8,466 nucleotides of DNA from Methylibium sp031393925 (lineage in GTDB: Bacteria; Pseudomonadota; Gammaproteobacteria; Burkholderiales; Burkholderiaceae_C), in assembly GCF_031393925.1 (NCBI RefSeq), contig NZ_JANMWL010000186.1, positions 1 through 8,466 on the forward strand. Direction: 5' to 3'. The stretch's first letter is position 1. Each line of letters begins with the position of its first letter. The notes under the pieces were generated by a model that was given only the letters and a program-made list of their open reading frames with translations, was not told where the DNA came from and did no database searches. A program made the translations under genes and the position numbers. Of this stretch, positions 1 through 6,488 are shown one piece after another.

Positions 1-1992
1 CCCAAGATCGACATCATTCGCTACTCGACCACCGTGGCGCTGAACCGGCTGCTGCAGCGCATCGGCCCGCGCATTGGCCTGTTGATGACCGAGGGTCACG
101 AGGACGCCATCATCATCGGCCGCGGCGCGCAGTGGACCGACGGCCAGCGCGTGGCCGAGCGCCGCAACATCGCGGTGCAGAACAAGCCGCTGCCGCTGGT
201 CGAGCGCAACCTGATCCTGGGCGTGAAGGAAAGAGTGGACTCGAGCGGCGCGGTGCTGCGCCCGCTCGACGAGGAAGACGTGCGCCGCAAGCTGCGCCTG
301 CTGATGGACCGCGGCGCGCGCGCCATCGTGGTCTCGCTGCTGTGGAGCTTCATGAACCCGGTCCACGAGAGAAGAGTGCGCGAAATCATCCGCGAGGAAT
401 ACAAGGAGTTCCACATCGGCTTCGTGCCGGTGGTGCTGTCCTCGAGCGTGGTCGCGAAGATCGGCGAGTACGAGCGCACCATGACGGCGGTGCTCGACGC
501 CTACCTGCAGCAGTCGATGCAGAACGACATCGGCGCCACCTGGGACAGGTTGCGCGAGAAGGGCTACCGCGGCGCCTTCCTAATGATCCACAACTCGGGT
601 GGCTCGGCCGACATCTTCAAGACGCCCGCCTCGCGCACCTTCAACGGCGGCCCGGTCGCCGGACTGATGGGATCGGCCTACTTCGCCGAGAAGCTCGGCT
701 ACAAGAACGTGATTGCCGGCGACGTCGGCGGCACCAGCTTCGACGTGGCGCTGGTGGTGGAAAGCAGCGTGCGCAACTACACCTTCAGGCCGGTGATCGA
801 CAAGTGGATGGTCAACGTCACGATGATGCAGACCATCTCGGTGGGCGCCGGCGGCGGCTCGATCGCCCGGGTCGAGAAGGGGCGCCTCACGGTCGGCCCG
901 CGCAGCGCCGGCTCGATGCCCGGCCCGGTCTGCTACGACCTGGGCGGCACCGAGCCGACGGTGACCGACGCCGACGTGGTGCTCGGCTACATCAACCCCG
1001 ACAGCTATTTCGGCGGGCGCATGCCGCTGTCCAAGGCCAAGGCCGAGCGCGCGATCCGCGACAAGATCGCAGAGCCGCTGGGCATCGCGATGATCGAGGC
1101 GGCCGCGCTGATCCGTCGCGTGATCGACGAGCACATGTCGGGCGCGATCAAGCGCGAAGTTCACATGCGCGGCTACCACCCGGAGGACTTCGTGCTGTTT
1201 GCCTTCGGCGGTGCCGGGCCCACGCACATGTGCGGCCTGCGCGGCGACGTGCCCAAGGCGGTGATGTTCCCGGCCGCGCCGGTGTTCTGCGCCATGGGCA
1301 GCTCCATCATGGACATCGTGCACATGTACGAGCAGTCGCGCCGCATGGTGTTCATGGCGCCGATGAGCGAGAAGATCGTCATCGACCGCGAGCAGTTCAA
1401 TGAAACCGTCTCGACCATGATCGCCAAGGCCCGGCAGGATTTGCAGAGCGAAGGCCTGGACGTAAACGACGCCGTCTACGCGCTCGAACTCGACATGCTC
1501 TACGGCGGCCAGGTCAACCTGAAACGTGCGTCGTCGCCGCGCATCGCGATCGAGTCCGATGCCGACGCGCTGGCGGTCTACGACGCGTTCGAGAAAGAGT
1601 TTTCAGAGTCGTTCTCGCCGCTGGTGGTCAACAAGCCGGGCGGCGTGTTCCTCGACAACTTCGTGCTGCGCGTGACGGTGCCTACGTGGAAGCCCGAGGT
1701 GCCGGTCTACGAACTGCAGGGCGGCGACCCCTCGGGTGCGCACCTCGGCAAGCGCAAGGCCTACTGGCCCGAGACCAAGGCCTGGGTCGACACGCCGACC
1801 TACCAGTTCGAGCAGCTGCAGGCCGGCAACGTGGTGATGGGCCCGGCGGTCGTCGAGGCCGAGCTCACCACCATCGTCGTGCCGCCGGGGCAAAAGTTCT
1901 CGATCGAGAAGCATGGGCTGGGAATCCTCGAGGCGGTCAACCCGCCGCCGCCGCGCAAGCGCATCGCGTCGCAGGTCGCCGTGGCCGCCTGA
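1..1992 (+). CDS. Hydantoinase A / acetone carboxylase beta-type subunit, 5' partial
   Basis: Likely the ATP-handling subunit of a cytoplasmic ATP-dependent ketone carboxylase. The frame is open from base 1. The GTG at 34 is not the real start, because the residues before it (PKIDIIRYSTT) continue family-conserved sequence; I estimate 80-90 residues are missing, including the first phosphate-binding loop (DxGGTxTD). Visible family landmarks are the STTVALNRLLQR segment (25-60), the second ASKHA-type loop DVGGTSFD (721-744), a VGAGGGSIAR stretch (841-870), FGGAGPTH (1204-1227), and the C-terminal VMGPAVVEAELTT block (about 1834-1872). From memory, spacing and wording follow acetone carboxylase beta (AcxA, about 717 residues) closely: 'NPVHERRVR', 'LGYKNV..DVGGTSFDVAL', 'VLGYINPDSYFGG'. 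A plain N-methylhydantoinase/oxoprolinase A subunit is the alternative. The B-type partner follows 28 bases downstream. Rare AGA arginine codons occur at 232 and in tandem at 370-375, in a gene that otherwise mostly uses CGC. The family is near certain; the carboxylase role is probable. Confidence 0.9.
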   Translation, partial: PKIDIIRYSTTVALNRLLQRIGPRIGLLMTEGHEDAIIIGRGAQWTDGQRVAERRNIAVQNKPLPLVERNLILGVKERVDSSGAVLRPLDEEDVRRKLRLLMDRGARAIVVSLLWSFMNPVHERRVREIIREEYKEFHIGFVPVVLSSSVVAKIGEYERTMTAVLDAYLQQSMQNDIGATWDRLREKGYRGAFLMIHNSGGSADIFKTPASRTFNGGPVAGLMGSAYFAEKLGYKNVIAGDVGGTSFDVALVVESSVRNYTFRPVIDKWMVNVTMMQTISVGAGGGSIARVEKGRLTVGPRSAGSMPGPVCYDLGGTEPTVTDADVVLGYINPDSYFGGRMPLSKAKAERAIRDKIAEPLGIAMIEAAALIRRVIDEHMSGAIKREVHMRGYHPEDFVLFAFGGAGPTHMCGLRGDVPKAVMFPAAPVFCAMGSSIMDIVHMYEQSRRMVFMAPMSEKIVIDREQFNETVSTMIAKARQDLQSEGLDVNDAVYALELDMLYGGQVNLKRASSPRIAIESDADALAVYDAFEKEFSESFSPLVVNKPGGVFLDNFVLRVTVPTWKPEVPVYELQGGDPSGAHLGKRKAYWPETKAWVDTPTYQFEQLQAGNVVMGPAVVEAELTTIVVPPGQKFSIEKHGLGILEAVNPPPPRKRIASQVAVAA

Positions 1993-2007
1993 AACGAACC
2001 GCACGAC

Positions 2008-2013
2008 AGGAGA
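2008..2013 (+). promoter_or_regulatory. Ribosome binding site of the hydantoinase B-type gene
   Basis: AGGAGA lies 7 bases before the ATG at 2021. It decides the start: the open frame extends upstream to 1913, but that extension overlaps the end of the preceding gene and reads as Arg/Ser-rich out-of-frame sequence. Confidence 0.85.
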
Positions 2014-2020
2014 CAGATCC

Positions 2021-4075
2021 ATGGGCATCCCGACCCTCGAGGAAAAGCTTGCCTGGCTCAAGCCCTCGCCGCCCAGCCAGCGCGAGCTCGAGCTGGCAGC
2101 GCAGATCGACTCGGCCACGTTCGAGATCGGCTTTCAGCGCACCAACGACATCCTCGACGAGGGCATGGACGTGTTCCAGCGCTCCTGCCGCTGCGCCATG
2201 GGTGTGGCAGGCGACTCGCTGGTGGCGATCATGACGGCGGCCGGCGACATCGTGAACGGCTCCTGCGGCACCTACCTGCACGCCGTGATACCGCCGCTCA
2301 TCATCAAGTACATCCTCGCCACCTACGCAAGCGAGATCAGGGACGGTGACCTCTGGTTTGCCAACGACGCCGTCTACGGTGGCGTACACAACCCCGACCA
2401 GATGGTGTGCATGCCGGTGTATTACGAAGGCAAGCTGGTCGCCTGGACGGCAGCGCTCGTGCACACCACCGAGACCGGCGCCATCGAGCCCGGTGGCATG
2501 CCGGTGTCGGCCACCACGCGCTTCGAGGAGGGCATGAACATTCCGCCGATGCGCATCGGCACCAACTTCAGGTTGAACGAGGACGTGGTGTCGATGTTCG
2601 TCGCCTTCGGCATCCGCGCACCGTCGATGATCGCGGTGGACCTGAAGGCGCGCTGCACCACCGCCGACCGCGTGCGCACGCGGCTGCTCGAGCTGTGCGA
2701 GCGCGAAGGGGTCGACTACATGACCGGCCTGTTCCGCAAGATGCTGCAGGAGGCCGAGGCGGGCGCCCGCGACATCATCGAGCAGTGGCCGGACGGCAAG
2801 TACCGCTGCGTCACCTTCAGCGACGCGGTCGGCCTGAAGCAGGGCCTGGTGCGCTCCTGCTTCATGACGATCGAGAAGACCGGCGACCGCATGCTGGTCG
2901 ACCTCTCCGAGACCGGCCCCGAGACGCCGTCGCCCTACAACGCGCATCCGCAAGCGGCGATCGCGCACTTCTCGAACTACATCTACGAGTACCTGTTCCA
3001 CGCGCTGCCGATTTCCAACGGCACCTTCGCCGGCATCGACTTCAAGTTCGGCCACAACACCTGTCTCTCGCCCGACGCGCGTGCGGCCACGTCCTGCTCG
3101 GTGATGATCTCCACCGGCGTGATGAGCGCGGTTCACAACGCGGTCGCCAAGGCGATGTTCTCGACCGGCCTGTGGAAGCAGGCCGGCGCCTCGATGGGCA
3201 ACGGCGGCAATGCGCTGGTGCTGGCCGGCCAAAACCAGTGGGGCGCGCATTTCGCCGACATGCTGGCCTACTCGATCAACACCGAGGGGCAGGGCGCACG
3301 CCCGACCGAAGACGGCATGGACGCCTTCGGCTTCCCCTGGTGCGTGTTCGGCCGCGCGCCCAACACCGAAACGGTGGAGAACGAATTCCCGCTGTTGGTG
3401 CCGCTCTCCAACCACTGGAGGGACAGCTGCGGCCACGGCAAGTACCGCGGCGGCGTCGGCACGGCGCAGATGTGGGTGGCGCACCATGTGCCGGCCCTCT
3501 ACATGATGGCGATCGCCGACAACACCAAGCTGCAGACGCCGCAGCCCTTGTTCGGTGGCTATGCGCCCTGCACGGTGCCCGGCATCGGCATCCGCAATTC
3601 CAACGTCAAGCAACTGATGAGCGAAGGCGACGCGTCGCTCGAGCTCGACGTGCAGGAGCTGCTGACCCGGCGCGCCATCGGTGGCGACTACGAGGTCGAG
3701 TTTCAGGGTCGCTCGGTGCGACCCTACAACAACGGCGACGTGGCGACCTTCGCCTTTTCTTGCGGCGGCACCGGCTACGGCGATGTGCTCGACCGCGACC
3801 CGAAGGCGGTCGAGGTCGACCTGCTCAAGGGCGTGCTGTCCGAGCAGGCGGCCGAGTTTGTCTACAAGGTGGTGTGGGACGCCGGCATGCGTCGCGTCGA
3901 CCTCGAGGCGACCGCCGCGCTGCGCGCGAAGGAACTGGTCGCGCGCAAACAGCGCGGCAAGCGCTACGAGGACTTCGAGCCCGAGTGGCTGAAGCAAAAG
4001 CCGCGCGAGGACATCCTCACCTATTACGGCTCCTGGCCCGACGCCAAGATCGTGAACCCGCTGCTGCGGGCCTGA
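2021..4075 (+). CDS. Hydantoinase B / acetone carboxylase alpha-type subunit
   Basis: 684 residues, the expected partner of the preceding gene. In acetone carboxylase this type of subunit holds the metal site where the ketone enolate meets activated CO2. The N-terminal half shows the family core: a GDSL/AAGD region (residues 64-75), ANDAVYGGVHNPD (114-126) and LVHTTETGAIEPGG (146-159). H123, D126 and H148 sit where the His-x-x-Asp and distal His manganese ligands of acetone carboxylase alpha occur. Other hydantoinase B proteins also keep an HxxD, so this shows a metal site, not the substrate. Further family blocks are DLSETGPETPSPYNAHP (about residue 298 on), a Gly/Asn-rich SMGNGGNALV segment (about 395-405) and HGKYRGGVG. 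The C-terminus carries 'YGDVLDRDP', equivalent to 'FGDPLDREP' of acetone carboxylase. It is about 90 residues shorter than acetone carboxylase alpha (about 776), nearer to other hydantoinase B-like subunits. No signal peptide. The family is very secure; the substrate is unknown. Confidence 0.9.
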   Translation: MGIPTLEEKLAWLKPSPPSQRELELAAQIDSATFEIGFQRTNDILDEGMDVFQRSCRCAMGVAGDSLVAIMTAAGDIVNGSCGTYLHAVIPPLIIKYILATYASEIRDGDLWFANDAVYGGVHNPDQMVCMPVYYEGKLVAWTAALVHTTETGAIEPGGMPVSATTRFEEGMNIPPMRIGTNFRLNEDVVSMFVAFGIRAPSMIAVDLKARCTTADRVRTRLLELCEREGVDYMTGLFRKMLQEAEAGARDIIEQWPDGKYRCVTFSDAVGLKQGLVRSCFMTIEKTGDRMLVDLSETGPETPSPYNAHPQAAIAHFSNYIYEYLFHALPISNGTFAGIDFKFGHNTCLSPDARAATSCSVMISTGVMSAVHNAVAKAMFSTGLWKQAGASMGNGGNALVLAGQNQWGAHFADMLAYSINTEGQGARPTEDGMDAFGFPWCVFGRAPNTETVENEFPLLVPLSNHWRDSCGHGKYRGGVGTAQMWVAHHVPALYMMAIADNTKLQTPQPLFGGYAPCTVPGIGIRNSNVKQLMSEGDASLELDVQELLTRRAIGGDYEVEFQGRSVRPYNNGDVATFAFSCGGTGYGDVLDRDPKAVEVDLLKGVLSEQAAEFVYKVVWDAGMRRVDLEATAALRAKELVARKQRGKRYEDFEPEWLKQKPREDILTYYGSWPDAKIVNPLLRA

Positions 4076-4080
4076 GGAGA
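4074..4080 (+). promoter_or_regulatory. Ribosome binding site of the UROD-like gene, overlapping the previous stop
   Basis: GAGGAGA begins inside the TGA stop (4073-4075) of the hydantoinase B-type gene and lies 5 bases before the ATG at 4086. This fixes the start and suggests translational coupling of the two genes. Confidence 0.85.
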
Positions 4081-4085
4081 CGGGC

Positions 4086-5015
4086 ATGAGCGATGCACAT
4101 GCGGGGGCGACGGGTGCAGTGTGGCGCAAGCGCATGCAGGACCTGTCGCGCAACGTCGGCCGGCCGCATGCACCGCTGTTTGCGCCGCTCGCGTTGGCGG
4201 CCGCGGCGCAGATCGAGGCCATCCCGGTCGCCGAGATGGTTCGCGACGCGACCCGCTTGCGCAAGAACGCGAGCGAGATGCGCCGCATCCTCGGCCTCTC
4301 TGCGGTGGTGTGCGCGGTGCCCTCGGCGATGGAGCTGGAAGCGGTGGGCGCGGCCGTCTCGGACGACTGGCCGCCCCGCGTGATCGGTGTGCCCGGCGGT
4401 GTGCTGGGCGAGCTGGACGTGGCGGCGATCACCGCCAGCCCACGGCTCAGGGCCTCGGTCGAGGCGACGCGCCAGATCGCCGCGGCCGACGCGAGCGAGC
4501 CGGTGCTGGTCGCCGCGCTGACCGGCCCGGCGACCCTGCGGGCGCAACTGCGCACGGCCGGTGCCCTGACGGATGCCCAGACCGGCTACGACTACGTCGG
4601 CCGCCTGCTCGCGACCTTGGCCCGGCTGTATGCCGAGGCCGGCGTGCATGTGCTGCAACTGCATGAGACCGTCTTGCCCGACGAGGCCGAAGTGGATGAG
4701 TGGAAGGGGGCGCTCGGCACCGCCGGCAACGTCGCGCGCTTCCACCGCATACCGCCGCTGCTGGTGTTCGACAACGCCGCGCTGGCACCGCCCTGGCCCG
4801 CGCAGGCGGTGGCCTGCCCGACACCGCAGCAGCACGCCGGTGCGATGCCGCGCGCGCATGGCCGCGCCTGGAGCGTGGGCGTGAGCGCCTGGCCGCCGGG
4901 TCAGCTCGCCAACGAGGTCGCGAGCGAGCGTTACGTCACCACCGTGGCCGACCTGCCGGCCGACACTCCGGTGGCCAGCCTCAAGGCCAGCGTCGAGCGC
5001 GTGTGCGGCGGCTGA
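4086..5015 (+). CDS. Divergent uroporphyrinogen decarboxylase-fold protein, possible carboxylase accessory subunit
   Basis: 309 residues, roughly 32-33 kDa, Ala-rich, no signal peptide. I do not recognise a close named family. The pattern is that of the UROD/MtaA/CmuA TIM-barrel superfamily: an opening 'RPHAPLFAPL..AAAQIEAIPVAEMVRD' (26-54), a helix then 'ILGLSAVVCAVPSAMELEAVG' (68-88), the strand-turn 'VLVAALTGPATLRAQL' (140-155) resembling the 'GP-TLA' turn of that fold, then 'YDYVGRLLATLARLYAEAGVHVLQLHE' (168-194), like the helix and strand preceding the active-site face. It lacks the N-terminal Arg motif of true uroporphyrinogen decarboxylase and a clear HxC zinc motif of corrinoid methyltransferases (its Cys residues are C76, C244 and C307), so neither activity is claimed. 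The tight position between carboxylase-type subunits and a CoA ligase suggests a role in the same enzyme or pathway. The size recalls the separate ~34 kDa subunit of acetophenone carboxylase; that homology is a guess. The gene itself is secure; the fold is probable. Confidence 0.6.
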   Translation: MSDAHAGATGAVWRKRMQDLSRNVGRPHAPLFAPLALAAAAQIEAIPVAEMVRDATRLRKNASEMRRILGLSAVVCAVPSAMELEAVGAAVSDDWPPRVIGVPGGVLGELDVAAITASPRLRASVEATRQIAAADASEPVLVAALTGPATLRAQLRTAGALTDAQTGYDYVGRLLATLARLYAEAGVHVLQLHETVLPDEAEVDEWKGALGTAGNVARFHRIPPLLVFDNAALAPPWPAQAVACPTPQQHAGAMPRAHGRAWSVGVSAWPPGQLANEVASERYVTTVADLPADTPVASLKASVERVCGG

Positions 5016-5033
5016 TCGAGCGGACGCGACCCG

Positions 5034-6434
5034 ATGACGAACCACACCGATAGCGCTTGCTTGCCGCACCGCGACGCCCGCGGTGCCGACGCCGCGTATT
5101 GGGACGCCGAGCTGGAGACCAGGCCCTGGCCCGAGGTCGAGCGCTGGCAGGCCGAGCGCATCGGCGCCTTCCTGCCCGCGCTGCGCCAGCGCTCGTCGAT
5201 GTATGCCGCGCTGCATGCCGGATCGCCCCTGCCGGCGATGCGTTCGCTGGCCGACCTGCAGGCGCTGCCCTTTACCTACAAGGACGACATCCGCGCCGCA
5301 CAGGACCGCGCCAGCGCCGAGCAGCCCTTCGGCGCCAACCAGGCGGCGCCGACCGCCGAGGTGGTGCAGGTGTTGTCGTCGTCCGGCACCACCGGCGCGC
5401 CGATGTACTACGCGCTCACCGCGCACGACGTGGCGGTGTTTGCCGACGTCATTGCCAACACCTGGTTCACCGCCGGGCTGCGCCGCGACGATGTCGTCGC
5501 CCACCTCGTCGGCCTGCCGATGGTGGCGGGCGGCCTGCCCTATGCCGATGGCTTCAGGCGTGTCGGCGCCACCTTGTGCTGGCTCGGCGGCTTTCCGACC
5601 GAGCGCATCCTGCGCGAGATGCGGCGCCTGCGCGTGACCGCCTTGCTCGCCACCACCTCGTTCGGCCTGCACCTGGCTGAGCAGTGGGAGCAGATCGGCC
5701 GCGACACCGGCCTGCCCTCGACCCTGGCCAAGGTGCTGTGCGGCGGTGAGCCGGGCCTCAATCAAGCGGACATCCGCGGCCGCATCACCGGCGGCCTGGG
5801 CATCACGCACCTGCGCGAAGTGATGGGCCTGGGCGACGTGATCCCGGCGATGTGGGGCGAGTGCGAGGCTCACGACGGCATGCACTTCAATGCGCAGCGG
5901 CACGTTGCCATCGAGCTGATCGAGCCGGCCAGCGGCGCGGTGCTGCCCTGGGCGAAGGGTGCCACCGGCGAGGTCGTCTACACCGCCTTCGACCGCGACG
6001 CGACACCGCTGGTGCGTTATCGCTCGCGCGACCACGCCCTCGTCACCGGTGCCGAGCGCTGCGCCTGCGGGCGCACCAGCCCGCGCATCCGCTGCATCGG
6101 CCGCACCGACGACATGCTCATCTACAAGGGCATGAACGTGTTCCCGACGGCCATCCGCGACCTGATCACCCGGCAGTTCGCGGGCCGGGTCGAGCCGATG
6201 CTGCGCATCCTCAAGGACCACGAGGAGCAGGTGCGCTTCGACGACCCGCTGCCGGTGGAGATCGAAGCCGCCGAGGCGGTGGCGGCAGCCGACTACGCGC
6301 GCCTCGCTCGAGAAATCGAGTCGCTGGTGCGCAGCCAGCTGCAGGTGCGCATCATCGCCACCTTGATGGCGCCGGGCAGTCTGCCGTGCGGCGTCTACAA
6401 GAATTCGCTGATTGCGGTTCGCGGCGCCGCCTGA
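5034..6434 (+). CDS. Phenylacetate-CoA ligase-like AMP-forming acyl-CoA ligase
   Basis: 466 residues, cytoplasmic, of the PaaK-type adenylate-forming family: a carboxylate is activated by ATP to an acyl-AMP and passed to CoA. The PaaK-like start 'YWDAELETRPWPEVERWQ' begins at residue 22, so there is an N-terminal extension of about 20 residues. Motifs in order are the phosphate-binding loop SSSGTTGAP (115-123), GGEPG (237-241), 'MGLGD' (264-268) where the family usually has YGxxE, YRSRD (329-333) with the ribose-binding type Asp, CACGRTSPR (343-351), GRTDDMLIYKGMNVFP (356-371), and a C-terminal Lys, probably K456 in 'GVYKN', as candidate adenylation lysine. The start at 5034 is 18 bases after the preceding stop; I see no good ribosome binding site, so coupling or a weak start is likely. 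Behind carboxylase subunits, the natural substrate would be the 3-oxoacid product, as with benzoylacetate-CoA ligase in acetophenone breakdown. The family is strong; the substrate is inferred. Confidence 0.9.
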   Translation: MTNHTDSACLPHRDARGADAAYWDAELETRPWPEVERWQAERIGAFLPALRQRSSMYAALHAGSPLPAMRSLADLQALPFTYKDDIRAAQDRASAEQPFGANQAAPTAEVVQVLSSSGTTGAPMYYALTAHDVAVFADVIANTWFTAGLRRDDVVAHLVGLPMVAGGLPYADGFRRVGATLCWLGGFPTERILREMRRLRVTALLATTSFGLHLAEQWEQIGRDTGLPSTLAKVLCGGEPGLNQADIRGRITGGLGITHLREVMGLGDVIPAMWGECEAHDGMHFNAQRHVAIELIEPASGAVLPWAKGATGEVVYTAFDRDATPLVRYRSRDHALVTGAERCACGRTSPRIRCIGRTDDMLIYKGMNVFPTAIRDLITRQFAGRVEPMLRILKDHEEQVRFDDPLPVEIEAAEAVAAADYARLAREIESLVRSQLQVRIIATLMAPGSLPCGVYKNSLIAVRGAA

Positions 6435-6488
6435 GAACATATCCCACGGCTGTAACGAGCCATTTTTGTCAACTGAACTGGAAACACC
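6435..6488 (+). other. AT-richer intergenic spacer between two gene groups
   Basis: 25 of 54 bases are G or C (46%), far below the flanking genes. It holds a weak hairpin with T-tract and a weak GGAAA ribosome binding site (6480-6484), 4 bases before the ATG at 6489. I looked for a sigma-70 promoter and found no convincing -35/-10 pair; TTGTCA at 6466-6471 sits too close to the start codon to serve. The spacer probably marks the operon boundary. Confidence 0.7.
6448..6467 (+). terminator. Weak candidate Rho-independent terminator
   Basis: GGCT and AGCC can pair around a six-base loop (GTAACG), followed after one A by five T. The stem is only four base pairs, so it would be a poor or partial terminator. 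Its place just after the ligase stop is what makes it worth listing. Confidence 0.3.

Noticed and set aside
34..36. GTG as the start of the hydantoinase A-type gene
   Set aside because: The eleven codons before it are in frame and match conserved family sequence, and the first phosphate-binding loop would be missing; the gene is cut by the window edge.
370..375. Tandem rare AGA codons as a sign of transfer or a pause site
   Set aside because: Only three AGA codons were noted here, in a gene otherwise matching its neighbours; too little to support transfer or regulation.
132..1403. 423-codon plus-strand frame inside the hydantoinase A-type gene
   Set aside because: It is an Arg/Ala-rich shadow frame with no motif; the real frame runs through from base 1.
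2407..4089. 560-codon plus-strand frame inside the hydantoinase B-type gene
   Set aside because: It is a frame-shifted shadow rich in Arg, Ala and His; the overlapping frame carries the conserved metal and KYRGG motifs.
1937..4555. 872-codon open frame on the minus strand
   Set aside because: It lies antisense to two well-supported genes, crosses their boundary, and its translation is His/Arg/Ala/Val/Gly-rich with no recognisable domain, as expected from GC-rich codon bias.
4017..6440. 807-codon open frame on the minus strand
   Set aside because: It is antisense to the UROD-like and ligase genes, has a low-complexity composition and no family motif.
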